A DNA stretch of 64,000 bases from Euglena gracilis (lineage: Eukaryota > Euglenida > Euglenophyceae > Euglenales). The stretch covers positions 46,169,847-46,233,846 of the forward strand of contig CP154954.1 of the NCBI GenBank assembly GCA_039621445.1, given 5' to 3'. The translations under genes and the position numbers were made by a program. Under the pieces are notes generated by a model. That model was not told where the DNA came from. It saw only the letters and a program-made list of their open reading frames with translations, and ran no database searches. Numbering within the stretch: the stretch's first letter is position 1; every line of letters starts with the position of its first letter. Of the stretch, positions 32,561 to 43,110 are shown piece by piece.

Positions 32561-33510
32561 TCACAATGGCCTTGCAAATTTCCAACATGTCTTTCTTGGA
32601 CACCTTCGACTGAAATGGCTCAAAAAGAACAACAAAGTCCTTTCAGCACCCACATGGTTGCTTGCCTTGTGACATTCATCCAAACAAACCTTCAGCAAAT
32701 GAGATGGAACAACCAACGTTCCTTCGTAATACATTGCCTTGGCAGATCTGAACCAGAGCTCATTGTCAGTGAAACAGGGTTTTGAAACCTCCACATTTTC
32801 CCAAAATTCTTTCAGTTCTGAATTCAAATAATCCTTTTCTGACACTTGCACTCTGTGGGACACACTGAAAATCTTTTGCAAAAACAGGTCAAGCTGCACA
32901 TCCATTTTCTGAAGAGCGCTCCCTGCTTCTTCCTCAAAACGAATTTCAAATTTGCTCTCAAAATCAGCACGAGCCAAAACATCACACAATTCATTTTTGC
33001 AACCTGCCACAAGAACAACGTTCAGTTTGAACTGGTGCAAAAGCACATACATCCTTCTCAGCCTTTTTTTGGGGGGTTCACCCTTCAGAAAAGAGGTGGC
33101 TGCCTCATTGTCTGTCATCCACACAATTGGCAAATGTTGCAAAATCCTTGTTTGTGAAGCAGTGGTCAGCACACCACTCAAAATTTCCTTTACCCAGGTT
33201 GTGTATTTTTTTCTTGCCTCACTCCACTTCCAGTTGTAGTGGCCCAAGGGCACCAACCTCATTTCACTGGGGTAGTTGTTTTTCAGGGTCCCCTCCACTT
33301 TCACACAACTTGTTCGAAAATTTTCAGGAATTTGTGTTTGTTGGAGGGTTTGCCACTGAAACAAAGTAGGACCACTCTCAAATCCGAACTTTCAGTCACC
33401 AAAACAATCTCTCCTGAACTCCTGGGGGTACCTAAAACATCAAGGGATGATAATTTCCTTTTCAAAGCGTTCAAACAACTCTCCTCCTTTTCAGTCCACC
33501 TCCATTTCAC
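32561..33510 (-). pseudogene. RNase H-like region and integrase zinc-binding part
   Basis: Starts with WRWTEKEESCLNALKRKL, which follows RT in gypsy elements. It continues through a degenerate RNase H (VTESSDLRVVLL, PIVWMTDNEAATSF) and ends with HKASNHVGAERTLLFFLSHF, the H-x4-H part of the integrase zinc domain. Frame change near 33364. Confidence 0.65.
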
Positions 33511-34354
33511 CTTCTTTTCAGAAGATCTGTCAGTGGGGCTGAGTCAAAGGTAAAACCTTTCACGTGATTGTGATAAAAATTCATGGCCCCCAAAATTCGC
33601 CTCAAATCCCTTTGGTTCTGAACTCGAAAACTCAGAAATGGTTCAACGTTTCTTTTTTTTTCCTGCCACATTCCCCATCCCAACAAGAAACCCAAGTAGT
33701 CAATAGTATGATTCAGAAAAGAACATTTGCTCAATTTGATTCTCACGTGGTTCTTTCTGCAAACTTCAAACCACTTTCCCAAAAGATACAAATGGTCCTC
33801 CTCAGAATTCGCACCAACCCCTGTGTCATCGAAAAAAAGAAGCCAGATGTCCATCTTTCAAAATTTCTCTCACCCTCAAATCCGTTTTCCATTTGGAGGT
33901 TAGGATTTCCGTCAGCTCCTGAAAAATTTCTGGGGCATTCATCAACCCAAACATCATCCTCTTTGGACGAAAACACATTCCCTGAAGGAATGCAAAATGC
34001 AGAAAAATTTGCTGCTCTTTTTGTGATTGGGATTTGCCAATACCCACTCCTGATGTCCAGGGTACTTTTGAACCGACACTTGGCAAAACTTTCAATCAGG
34101 ATCCCCATGTTTGGCAAAAAACCTGCATGCGCTTTGCTTCTGGAATTCAATTTTCCATAATGAATGACCATCGTTCTGGTACTTGACCCTTTTTTGTCCA
34201 CCAAAAATGTGGGGCTGCACACCTGGTGGATTTCACCAACTGGGAATTGCTGACCCAACCCTGACTTTAGCAATTCTTCGCACTGAAGGTCAATTTCTTT
34301 TTCATCCTCCTGGGGCATGGGCCAACACTTTTGCCTTAGGGTTTCCCTTCCCAT
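33507..34354 (-). pseudogene. Reverse transcriptase of the minus-strand gypsy element
   Basis: Blocks in order across three frames: CSPTFLVDKKGSSTRTMVIH, FKSTLDIRSGYWQIPI, FRPKRMMFGLMNAPEIFQEL, and FFDDTGVGANSEEDHL, where FFDD occupies the YxDD position so both Asp are kept. Then come LSKCSFLNHTIDYLGFLL and LRRILGAMNFYHNHV. At least two frameshifts interrupt it. Confidence 0.8.
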
Positions 34355-34504
34355 TCAGGCTTCAGCTCAATGTCCATCAAAACAGGCAGGGGGAAGACTC
34401 AGAAATTGTGGGCAGTGGTCCAAAAACATCATAAAATTTCACCAAAAGCTCATACAACCTGGGGTGGTTTCTGAATTTCTCAACTTCTTTCTCAAAATCT
34501 CCAC

Positions 34505-35175
34505 TCAGATTCTCAGTAAACAATTTGTGGCTTTTTTCATCAGCCTTTTCTGGGCCTCCAAAGTCCAAACCTTTTCATGTAAAACTTGGGAAATGCTTTT
34601 GAGTTCATCCATCTTGACTGTTGCCTTGGGAGTCTTCACAGATTTCACAAATTGAACATCTTCCACAGGCTTGGACAGCTGGAAAAACATCATCTCCACA
34701 TCTCTTCTCACCTCCTGAAAAAGACGCAGCTCAGTTTCAATGTCCTTTGTCAATTCAGCCAAAAATTGATGTTTTCATGCTCACTCATTGGTTCAAACAC
34801 CACCACATTGTCCAACCATTCCTTCATCTTTTCTTCTGATTCTTTGGAGGGGACTTTCTCCACAGAGAAACTTGGACTTTCAAAAATTTGCCGGGCTGCA
34901 GGTGGATTGGCAGATTGTTGTGCATGCTGCTGGGGGGGAACATCAGGAAGATCTGGGAAATCAACTTGAATTTCATCATCCACTCTGGGGTACTTTCTGA
35001 TCTCACCTCTCAGTTCATGCAAAATCCAATTTCTTGAATCTTTCCTGAGCCAACTGACAGTTCTGGGGTGCAAAAGCTCAAAATCCACTTTGAATTGCAC
35101 TGTGTCCACCACACTCACAAAATTGTTCCACAGGGGGGAGGGCAGCACCTTTTTGCACCTGTCACCGACAAACAA
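34505..35175 (-). pseudogene. Linker region between protease and RT
   Basis: Two frames (35175-34750 and 34762-34505) encode acidic, helical sequence (FPDLPDVPPQQHAQQ, ETELRLFQEVRRDVEMMF) without a recognised domain. It sits where gypsy polyproteins carry the link from protease to RT. Confidence 0.4.
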
Positions 35176-35531
35176 GGGAACCCCACTTTAAATTTTCACC
35201 CTGGCCACCGGTACCCTTTCCAGCAGGGGGGGACCAGTACTGGTCCACCCAGTCTGAGCACACCAGGACCATTTTTGTTTCTTCAAGGCACAACTTGGTC
35301 ACCACTTTGCTTAGTTGGCTGAAGGGGGGGGTTTGCCCACAGAAACTTGGAAGCACCAATGTAACACAACAATTTTTCCTATGAATACCTGTAGGCCGAA
35401 TTCCCTTTCGTCATGTACAAAGACTGTGTGTGGTTCAGGTGGTTTGCAAAAAGATCAATGCAAAACTAACCCTCAGAAATCTTCAATTCTTCCAAAGCTT
35501 TTGACTTCACTGGCTTGACCAAAGGGTAGCT

Positions 35532-36110
35532 TTATGCCTTGAAAAGTCTGAAAATTATTTTGATGGTGTGGTCTCCATCATGGCTCTGAAGTAAAACCTC
35601 CTCACCGTCGATGATGGTTCTTGGGGGTCTGGTCAACAACCCCTCCAAAAACTCACTCTCTGTGAAGTCAGTCCCAAAAACTGCCTCAAAGGCACAAGTA
35701 TCCACCACAACAGCTTTCAGTTTCAAAATCTTGGACCCAAACTGCAAACACATCTCACACGTTCCCTGGGGAAAAATGTACTCCCCATTGCCGATCTGCA
35801 GGGGTACCGCAGCACTCCGGTCAATTTTATTCTCAGGAAAAAATTTTCTCAGAAACTGCAGTAATGGTGGCCCCTGTGTCCAAAATGGCTTGAACGTCCT
35901 TTCCATAAGCCTTCGCTGGCAAAAGATAAGTTTTACACACCATCTGGAGCAATTGCAAAGCATCAGCTTTTCTCTTTTTCGGGCTTGCACCCTGGGGGTA
36001 ACCTGGGTTTGAACTCCTTGGGGTTGAACGGAGGGGGTCCCTTTGCCTGCCCCCTTCTGGGCTGCCGCCTTCTTTTTCCCAAACTTTTTTTTACGAACAT
36101 CTGTCTTCAT
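35532..36110 (-). pseudogene. Aspartic protease of the minus-strand gypsy element
   Basis: On the minus strand near 35895 AILDTGATITAVSE gives the DTG active site. The following part of the fold (NKIDRSAAVPLQIGNGEY, then FEAVFGTDFTES) is in another frame because of a shift in the T run at about 35840. The product would cut the polyprotein; as read it is broken. Confidence 0.65.
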
Positions 36111-36679
36111 AATGCCCTTCTTTTGTGACAAAATCGACAGAAAATTGTGGCTCCAAATCGTAGGGCTGGGGTGTCATCAACTTTTCTTTCACCCTTGCCT
36201 TTGCCTTTTCCTTTGCCTTTTCCTTTTCCACCAGATTTTCCACAAAATCTGTCTGCCCTGATGTCTGCATACATTCTGGGGTGTAATTTTCTCAGCAAAA
36301 CCAGAAACATTTCCTGTTCACTCATGTCCTGGGGGCTCAACCTGGCCATCAAGTTTTCCAACTCGATGAAAAGTTTTTTGATGTCTTGTGGTTCAGGGTT
36401 CTGTGAAAGTGCTGGCAATTTCTCGATGGCAGATCTCAAAGTCATGTCATTTTCCAGTGTTGGGAACAATTTTGCAATTTCCAACAGCACTTTTTCAAAA
36501 TCATCATGCTCTTCCATCACCTTTTCAACCAGTTTTTTCACCTTGGGGGTGCAACACTCCAACAGCCAATCCTTTTTCTGGACATTTCCAAATGCAACAG
36601 CACCAGTTAACCTCAACCATTTGCCAAAATATTTCAAAAGCTCTGGCCAATTTGCACCATCAAACTCTGGCGATTTCAC
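36095..36679 (-). pseudogene. Gag with CCHC zinc knuckle
   Basis: 190-codon frame starting MKSPEFDGANWPELLKYFGKW, the usual start of a retrotransposon Gag core. Near the end come a GKGKGKGK basic run and CRFCHK. A one-base shift then gives GHYEDRC, completing C-x2-C-x4-H-x4-C. The knuckle binds the RNA genome. A 600-base non-coding leader lies between it and the 5' LTR. Confidence 0.7.
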
Positions 36680-37297
36680 AGGTGGTAATCTTGAACTTTG
36701 GGTTGAACTTTAGCTGGGGTTGCTGGAGTTTGGTTCCACAATTTGCTTCAGAAATGTTTCAACCTGGGTGATGGGGTTCACAGGAGTAAAACCAGACTGA
36801 CTGCTGCTGGATGCTTTTATTTCCAATTCTTGCAACCTCCTTTCCAAATCTTCAATGGAATACATTTCTGCAGATCACTTTCAAAAAAACTCAACTACTG
36901 GCTCTGTAAACTGAGAGAAACTGGCCAACCCAAAAAGACAAACAAAGCTGAAGAAACCAGAACAGAAAACCAACCACTGGGTTCAGGACCACGTCAGCAA
37001 GATCATGAAGATCTTGCCCCCACCAGGTTCTTGTTCTGGACAGCAAGGTGAACAGCAGCACCAGCAGCTTCAATAGCCAAGTAACCAATACAACAACTGT
37101 TGAATTCTCCACTGAGAACTTGTTGACCACAGCTTGAATGACAACTTCCTGTTGAAGATGTTGTTCTGTACCAGCCACTCGGTTAACCTTGCCTTCAGGA
37201 AGACCAACTTCTGGAACTTCAACAACCAGTGAAACAATGATCAATCTCCTCGAAGACTTCTTGGACGATTGGAACAACAAACCTCTGCGACCAACTT

Positions 37298-37501
37298 TGG
37301 ATGTCTCACAATAATATTTTGTTTTCCTTGAAATCCTCGAATTCCCAATTTTCTAGATATCCCAATTGTCCCAAAGACGTGAACACAAGTCAATGTGACA
37401 TGAAACCACAGCCAGCAGTCTGAGGGGGGGGGGGGAAGTTCGAATTAGGAATACAAAAGTCAGTTCCGCAGTTGGTAAGGTAAGTCAGCAAATAGTTCGC
37501 A
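37298..37501 (-). repeat. 5' LTR of the minus-strand gypsy element
   Basis: 204 bases; counterpart of 30733-30944. The internal leader follows on the minus strand (AAGTTGGTCGCAGAGG), where a primer-binding site is expected; the tRNA was not identified. Confidence 0.85.
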
Positions 37502-38167
37502 ATATCCCCCTCAGTCACATATGCCATCCCCCTCTCAGGCACAAATGCCGCTCCCCTCTCAAGCACAACCGCCACTTTGTGTCCATCCGGCCCCTGTGCC
37601 AAGGGGAGCTTCATATGCGGCAAAGCCTCAGCAGGCATATCAAGTTTCAATGGAACAACAACCTCAGCAGGTACACCAGGTTGCAATGGAACAGCAACAA
37701 TATGTGAGGCAGGGATAAGCACCTCCAATGGAGCAGGCGCATTACGCCATGCCTGGTCCCTCACCTCCCATGCTGTACACACCACAGTATGTTACCTCTC
37801 AGCAACCACGGACACAACCCCAACCCCAACCTCAACCCCAACCTCAACCCGTACAGGGGTTGCGGCACCTTGTATTCGCCGAACCAACAGCAGCGAGAGA
37901 AATGGAAGTCAAAAGGGAAAGCATCCATACACATGAAACCAAAACGTCATATGCAAAGATAATGCCCTTTCCCAGAGGTGTGTCCTTAGAATGAAATAAG
38001 TTGGAAAAGGTGAGGAGGGTGGTTCCAGACCTCCCTTGGACTCTCCCCCATTCATTCAGGGAACATTCAGCAAGTACTCGGACTCCCACGACACAGGAAG
38101 GGGGAGGAAGGGACCAAGAGGACGAAGCACAAGAAGATGGTGAGGATGGCTGCCATTGCCTTGGACT

Positions 38168-38650
38168 TTAGCCCAAGGCCCTGTAGATAGATGGCCGCCA
38201 TGACCATTTTGAGGAGGGTCTCCACATTCCTGCCTTGAACCCTTTGAATTTGTCATATTTCCCTGCCATAGGGGTGGGGAATAGAAAAGGGATGGGTGGT
38301 CTGCCAGACCTGTCCTTCCATCTCCTGACAATGTTTCCTTGATGGAGGACTGTGATGGGTCCCCATGACCCAATGAGCCTTGCCCATGATGGCTTCTCCG
38401 TCGCTTTGCTCTGGCTAAAATTGTCCAGGGTCCATGGCGTCACAAACGTTTTGTTGAAAATGGGAAATTTCTGATGAACTGGGGGGCGAAAGGGGTGTGG
38501 CAGCCACAGACGGACCGGTTGGTCCTGCTCCATCATCATCAGGTTCCCCAGCGCCTGCAGCTCCTCGGTGTTTTCCAGCTTCAGCTGTCTGTTTTGAGCT
38601 TCCTTGTCCTCCCACTTTCTCTTGACAGCTTGATATTTTTTACAAAACAA
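38168..38650 (-). CDS. Gag-like or hypothetical protein, unrecognised
   Basis: 160-codon minus-strand frame with protein-like composition: a charged start (YQAVKRKWEDKEAQNRQLKL) and a basic, Trp-rich end (RRWKDRSGRP, KYDKFKGFKAGMWRPSSKW). No conserved motif is known to me. Its start lies at the edge of the foldback 38640-39112, on the far side of which a plus-strand Gag-like frame begins. Confidence 0.35.
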   Translation of the reverse strand: MFCKKYQAVKRKWEDKEAQNRQLKLENTEELQALGNLMMMEQDQPVRLWLPHPFRPPVHQKFPIFNKTFVTPWTLDNFSQSKATEKPSWARLIGSWGPITVLHQGNIVRRWKDRSGRPPIPFLFPTPMAGKYDKFKGFKAGMWRPSSKWSWRPSIYRALG

Positions 38651-39112
38651 CTTTCATTGAAGTCCGTTGAGCACGTGCTTGATATTTGAGTTTCTTTTGT
38701 CTTTTTTATTTGCAGCACTCGTAGAGTTGAAAGTCTTTCTCCTTGAGGTCGAAGGGCAGAGTTAGGAATCAGCCAACTCCGGCAAAAAAAAGCAGTAAGA
38801 AGCACCCCCCGCACACGCAAAAACACACCAGAGCAGACACCTCGGGCTCCGCACTTTGCCCTTGTGCTCGCCGGCGGTGTTGTGTGATTGTTGCGCGTTG
38901 GGTTAGGACTCCCTGCTTAGTGCCTTTATTTCGCCAGAGTTTGCTGATTCCTAAATTGCCCTTCGACACCCAGAAGAAAGGAGAACACCTCAACTCAAGG
39001 CTACGAAGTCACCAAAGAAAGTTCAAGTCAAACTCAAATTCCAGAACGAGAAGATCCAGCAGAATATCAAACTTCAAAAAAAATTTCAACAACTGACTTC
39101 AATGAAAGATGA
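38640..39112. repeat. Nested inverted repeats between two divergent frames
   Basis: Outer pair: CTTTCATTGAAGTC...GATATTTGA (38650-38695) against its inverse (39057-39110). Inner pair: GTCGAAGGGCA...AGGAATCAGC (38749-38784) against its inverse (about 38932-38968). The inner core (38840-38925, GCACTTTGCCCTTGTG, GATTGTTGCGCGTTGGG) recurs inverted at 42700-43020. This indicates a small foldback element family. Confidence 0.65.
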
Positions 39113-39469
39113 CTTGGGGAAGAAATTGGTATTACGACGAGAAGCAGCGGTGGCCGCAGCAGCAACCTGGAGATGCGGACAAGCCGTGGCAAGCTGTGGT
39201 CACCCCTTCCCCACCCCTCTCAGAAATTTCACAACAGCCAAACCCCCCCAGTGACCACAGCCATTGGCAGACAGTGGTCAGGAAATCCAGAAAGGGGAAA
39301 GGACCAATGGCCCCAGGCCCTCCAAGGCCCAGGGCCCAGCCCAGACAGGACTTCCAGGGCCAAGTGCCCTTACAATTAAAAATACCAGCCAGAAATTCAG
39401 GCCAGAGGGCCAGAGCCCACATGGGCAGATGGAACCAAGGCCAAGGGGGAGAGCATCACAGAGGCCATG

Positions 39470-39690
39470 TTGGCGGCGGCCCCTGGGGTGTGGCGCCGGG
39501 CGGGGCCAAAAAAAGACCAACAGCGGAATCTTCCGCTTTGCGGAAGTTCCTAATTTAAGTTTATTGGACTGCCTCTCTGTAGGTGGTTCCGAGCCTGAAC
39601 ACTTCATCCTATCAAGCTGGCAAAGTGTTGTGCATTCAAATATCAAAGGAAGAAGGGAAAAGACACCCCAAAGAGACACCCAGAAAACTG
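39470..39690 (+). repeat. Left 221-bp LTR-like repeat
   Basis: Contains GGGGTGTGGCGCCGGGCGGG, CCGCTTTGCGG and a pyrimidine-rich CTCTCTGTAGGT that could act as a splice acceptor. Matches 41827-42047 with only a few differences. Confidence 0.75.
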
Positions 39691-39724
39691 AAGTGTTCAT
39701 CAACCAAACTACCAGAAGACCAGA

Positions 39725-40597
39725 ATGCCAGAGTCAGAGTACCAGAATGCCAAGGCCAGGAGGATGACTGTCAGTTGGAGGCCGGAAGAAAATCACTCGG
39801 AAGTGCAGGAAGCGACAGACTGGAGCTGGAGCAGATGGAGTGTCCGACTTCCAGAAGAAGGATGGAGATCTGCATTGACAGTGTGGGATGGCCAAGAAGA
39901 AGAAGAAGAATCAAGGAGTCCAGCTCCAAGCTATGAAGGTGCAGCTGAAGAACCGGAAGTGCCATTGCAGCCATTCAGGAGGAGAAATGTGGTGATGGAG
40001 AACCGACCAGATCCAGGAGAACCAGAATCAGGACCAGCCACAGATGAGGAGTACTACGAGGTGGAAGAGCCAGAGACCCAGCCAAGACCAAGTGGAAGGG
40101 GAAGAAGAATCAAGAGGCAGTACATCTCCGAGGAGTACGCTGTGAGCTGGGAATTTATCGACCTGATCCTGGAAAAGTTCAACATTCGGAAGGAAAGAGT
40201 GCAAGAAGCATTTGCATCATGGGAAAATGCAAGATTCCCCAAGTTCTGGACGAAGGAAGACAATGCATTTGGGAAGACATGGACAAGAGAAAAGATATGG
40301 GCCAATCCACCGTGGACGCTGATGAATCAAGTCATCCTCAAGATCATCGCGGACCAGGTGCAGGAGATGGTGCTGATTGCACCAGAGTGGCGCACAACAA
40401 CATGGTGGCCAGTGCTGCAGAAGATGACAGTGAAGTTCATCATCTTCGAGGAAGGAACCCGGTTCTTCGAGATCTGGGACCAGCAGGCGGGCCAGATGCA
40501 GCCGACTGGGCCATTGCGTTGGCCAGTCCGGGCGTGCTTGGTCCAGTACCGAAGATTCCGAGGAAGAGACCCTGAAGGGCATGCCCCCAGGAGATGA
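39725..40597 (+). CDS. Retroelement protein with NPPW (Dam/DIRS methyltransferase-like) domain
   Basis: 290 codons, intact. Residues 1-130 are acidic and low in complexity (GQEEEEESRSPAPSYEGAAE, DEEYYEVEEPETQPRP). From about residue 145 a globular part follows: a FASWENARFPKFWTKEDNAF stretch, KTWTREKIWANPPWTLMNQV with NPPW at residues 194-197, and VLIAPEWRTTTWWPVL. This layout resembles the adenine-methyltransferase-like module of DIRS and other retroelements, where D/NPPY/F/W is motif IV. No clear SAM-binding motif I was seen, so the domain may be non-catalytic. It is the only coding gene of the LTR element around it. Fold assignment is by pattern only. Confidence 0.5.
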   Translation: MPESEYQNAKARRMTVSWRPEENHSEVQEATDWSWSRWSVRLPEEGWRSALTVWDGQEEEEESRSPAPSYEGAAEEPEVPLQPFRRRNVVMENRPDPGEPESGPATDEEYYEVEEPETQPRPSGRGRRIKRQYISEEYAVSWEFIDLILEKFNIRKERVQEAFASWENARFPKFWTKEDNAFGKTWTREKIWANPPWTLMNQVILKIIADQVQEMVLIAPEWRTTTWWPVLQKMTVKFIIFEEGTRFFEIWDQQAGQMQPTGPLRWPVRACLVQYRRFRGRDPEGHAPRR

Positions 40598-40699
40598 AGG
40601 AGCATCGTCCCGAGCCCGCAGGAGAAGTGGAGATGAACGTGGACTCTCCGAGGCGTGCAAGAGGAGGTACCGTCGACAGCGGTACCACTGGTTCACGGA

Positions 40700-41290
40700 G
40701 ACGTGGGAATGAGGCGGTGTAGACCGAGTGTTGCCTGCCATCCCCCTCCCAGCCTAATCCCCTCCTCGGCCAGTATCCAAGATCCCTGATCAGAAAAGGA
40801 TGGAAATCATCATGATTTCAATTGTGCACGTATTGGCTCGGCACAGAAAGAATGACTGAAAAATTCCAGGTGTTGGTTGTCGATTGTCGATGGATGCTCT
40901 GGGAGGTTCGACGGCCCGTCACTCCTGATGGGGGGGGGGTGCTCTGGGCGGTTCGGCTGCCCGTCGCCGAAAATGAATCGTTGGGTTGGTTGGAGTGTGG
41001 TGGTGTGGACCCAAGGGTTGCCTGCCCCCCAATTTCAATTCAGTGGAATTCGATCAGATCTGCAGAATGGTTGGCATAGAGATGGCGGTGTAGACCTGCG
41101 GGTTGCCTGCCCCGTGTATTCTGTTCGATGTGAATTGGAAGCAGATTTGCATGAATCACAGGTGTGTGTGGCGGTGTGAACACGATGTTACCCGCCCCCA
41201 CCTCGATGAAGGAATTGAGGCCCTGGGATCTTGATTTCGAGAGTGGCGGTGTGAACTCCTATGTTACCTGCCCCCCATTCATCATTCACT
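40700..41290. repeat. Five GGCGGTGT-GTTGCCTGCC repeats
   Basis: The unit (T)GGCGGTGTRRACC - about 8 bases - GTTRCCTGCCCCC occurs at about 40712, 41000, 41083, 41171 and 41245. Unrelated 35-75-base spacers lie between. GGCGGT and the CCTGCC end could pair weakly. They lie in the 3' untranslated half of the LTR element. Confidence 0.6.
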
Positions 41291-41404
41291 ATGTGGACAT
41301 TGAGCGGACCCTGGATTGCGATTCTAATCCCCAGACTCAGAATTTGCTGTACGTTACTTCCTTCCCCCCCCCAAAAAAAACCCCAGCCACACCCCGGCAA
41401 GGAA

Positions 41405-41745
41405 AAGAAAACGGCCTCGGGCCCACGGGGGCCGAGGCCCCCCCCAGGGGGAAACCCCCCAGGGGGGCCCAAAAAAACCCCAGGCCTCGGGCCCACGGGG
41501 GCCGAGGCCCCCCCCCCCCAGGGGGAAACCCCCCCGGGGGGTCCCAAAGGGCCCCCCCGGGGGGTCCCAAAGGGCCCCCCCCCCCACCCAGGGGGAAACC
41601 TCCCCAGGGGGGCCCAAAAAAACCCAGGCCACGGGCCCACGGGGGCCGAAGCCCCCCCCCCCCAGGGCGGGCCAAAAAAACCCAGGCCTCGGGCCCACGG
41701 GAGCCGAGGCCCCCCCCCCCCCCCGAAGCGGACAGCTTCGGGGGG
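41405..41745. repeat. GC-rich minisatellite of about 80-base units
   Basis: Four to five units of GGCCTCGGGCCCACGGGGGC-CGAGG, C tract, GGGGGAAACCCCCC, GGGGGG, CCCAAAAAAACCC. Each part is self-complementary, so the array is a chain of strong hairpins. A 573-codon frame (41261-42982) passes through it only because of its periodicity. Confidence 0.75.
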
Positions 41746-41826
41746 ACCAAAAAGAACCCGAACACTTCTCCGGGGCCGCCTCAAAAATTGCCGAAGGCGG
41801 TACGCAAGCGGTCCGGGAGGGGAGTG

Positions 41827-42047
41827 TTGGCGGCGGCCCCTGGGGTGTGGCGCCGGGCGGGGCCAAAAAAAGACCAACAGCGGAATCTTCCGCTTTGCGG
41901 AAGTTCCTAATTTAAGTTTATTGGACTGCCTCTCTGTAGGTAGTTCCAAGCCTGAACACTTCATCCTATCAAACTGGCAAAGTGTTGTGCATTCAAATAT
42001 CAAAGGAAGAAGGGAAAAGACACCCCAAAGAGACACCCAGAAAACTG
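41827..42047 (+). repeat. Right 221-bp LTR-like repeat
   Basis: Right partner of 39470-39690, of equal length. It is followed directly by CCATG, the duplicated target. Confidence 0.75.
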
Positions 42048-42699
42048 CCATGGCGGCCAGTATTTCAAGTCAACCCCCACTGGGAGAGGTCATCCAAAAG
42101 GTCTCCCAAAAATTTCTTTTCAAAAAGTCTTTTCCACATTCCCCACAAAGGGGCAGGGTCAATGCCCCCCAAGATTTCAATTGGGCATGGAAGCCAGGGA
42201 CAGAGAAAGATGCCCAAGACCCAAGGGGGGTCAAGACCATTCAACAAGGGCAGGAGACCCTTTCAAAGCAGGGCCATGGCGGCCAATATCTGCTGGGCCA
42301 CGACGGCATTCCCCAGGCCATGGAGGCCACACACCAGGGCCATGGCGGCCATTTATTTTCAAGCCCGCTGGGCTCATTATGCACAGGCCACTGGGGCCAG
42401 AAGCTAAGGGGCAGCCCCACAGGGGCTCTTTATATAAATCAGCAGCCCCAGGAGGAAGAGGGAACCCCAGTTTCCCTCAAGGAGGATCAGGTGGAAGGGG
42501 GAGAACCCCTAAAAGCATTTACACTTCTTCATTCCAAATTGAATTTGTCAAGGGGGGCACCATCAGAGGCTGCCCAAGAAGTTTGTGAGATTGGCCAGTG
42601 GAGGGGGGTGGAGGCTTTTGCAGCCCACTATCAACGACTTGGTGCCCAAGGTGCCCTAGAAAATGCCCTGGCCCCCCTAATTTCAGTGCAGAATCTGGC

Positions 42700-43110
42700 C
42701 TCACAAGGGCAAAGTGCGGAGCCCGAGGTGTCTCGTACTCCCTCGAGGAAAACCGACAAGGGAGGAAGGGACACCGAGGGCGAAGCACAAAGACCTTGCG
42801 AGCCCGACCCCCCCACCCGTAAAAGAAAATTCGTCTTCAAAAGCCCTCGGTCAGAGAGTGGGGGCCAGGGGGGGCAGAGGGGGGGGACCCCCCCAAGGGG
42901 AAAGAGAAAACGCCACAGCCGCCACGTCGGAGCCACATCGTCAGCCAACTCCGGCGAGGCGGCACTAAGCAGGGAGTCCTAACCCAACGCGCAACAATCA
43001 CACAGCACCGCCGGCGAGCAAGGCATGGCCTCGCAAGGTCTTTGTGCTTCGCCCTCGGTTTCCCTTCCTCCCTTGTCGGTTTTTCCTCGAGGGAGTACGA
43101 GAACAGCCGG
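42700..43110. repeat. Inverted repeat (foldback) in a gag-like region
   Basis: GTACTCCCTCGAGGAAAAACC...GCGAAGCACAAAGACC (42733-42802) is inverted at 43031-43102. The middle (42940-43020) matches the core of the 38.75-38.97 kb element in inverse orientation. GTGCGGAGCCCGA stands on both sides (42715 and 43140). Confidence 0.65.

Larger units (their letters stand above)
30733..37501 (-). mobile_element. Gypsy LTR retrotransposon (minus strand) with ATATC target duplication
   Basis: LTRs of 204 and 212 bases (37298-37501 and 30733-30944) both begin TGCGAACTATTTGCTGA and end ...TCCA on the minus strand. ATATC flanks the element exactly on both sides (30728-30732 and 37502-37506). Gene order on the minus strand is gag with CCHC, protease, a spacer domain, RT, RNase H-like, integrase. 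Frameshifts in nearly every domain make it non-autonomous now. LTR differences (several substitutions, indels in the C tract) show moderate age. Confidence 0.9.
30497..37994 (+). pseudogene. Pro/Gln-rich reading frame split by a gypsy insertion
   Basis: Left part 30497-30732 (QYDLPPYPP, then AAQAQMPPPAQTVQAQMPY after a frameshift); right part 37507-37994 (SHMPSPSQAQMPLPSQAQPP, QQPQQVHQ, PQPQPQPQ, ending KIMPFPRGVSLE). Between them sits the gypsy element 30733-37501. Without it and one ATATC the codons run on from QMPY to PPQSHMP. A pyrimidine-rich acceptor (TTCTACAG at 30489-30496) precedes the left part. Low-complexity, Gag-like composition; function unknown. Confidence 0.45.
39470..42047 (+). 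mobile_element. Compact LTR element carrying a Dam-like ORF
   Basis: Terminal direct repeats of 221 bases each (39470-39690 and 41827-42047) are nearly identical. CCATG stands outside both ends (39465-39469 and 42048-42052). A purine run (GGGAGGGGAG) precedes the right repeat, as a polypurine tract would. The only substantial ORF is 39725-40597; RT and integrase are absent, so it must rely on another element. The 3' half holds a hairpin-repeat cluster and a GC minisatellite. The LTR ends are TTGG...ACTG rather than the usual TG...CA, which is a weak point. Confidence 0.65.
39109..42588 (+). pseudogene. Gag-like reading frame split by an LTR element
   Basis: Left part 39109-39469 (MTWGRNWYYDEKQRWPQQQP ... 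EHHRGH), right part from 42053 in the same frame (GQYFKSTPTGRG ... ending at 42588). The frames join exactly when the element 39470-42047 and one CCATG are removed. The right part repeats HGG and GPWRP-type words from GGCCATGGCGGCC repeats. Low-complexity Gag-like composition; family not recognised. An alternative frame at 42049-42982 is also open through this stretch. Confidence 0.45.

Noticed and set aside
41261-42982. 573-codon plus-strand reading frame
   Set aside because: It runs through a GC minisatellite with periodic Pro/Gly codons and across an LTR and a target duplication. Only the part after 42053 may be coding, more likely in the adjoining frame.
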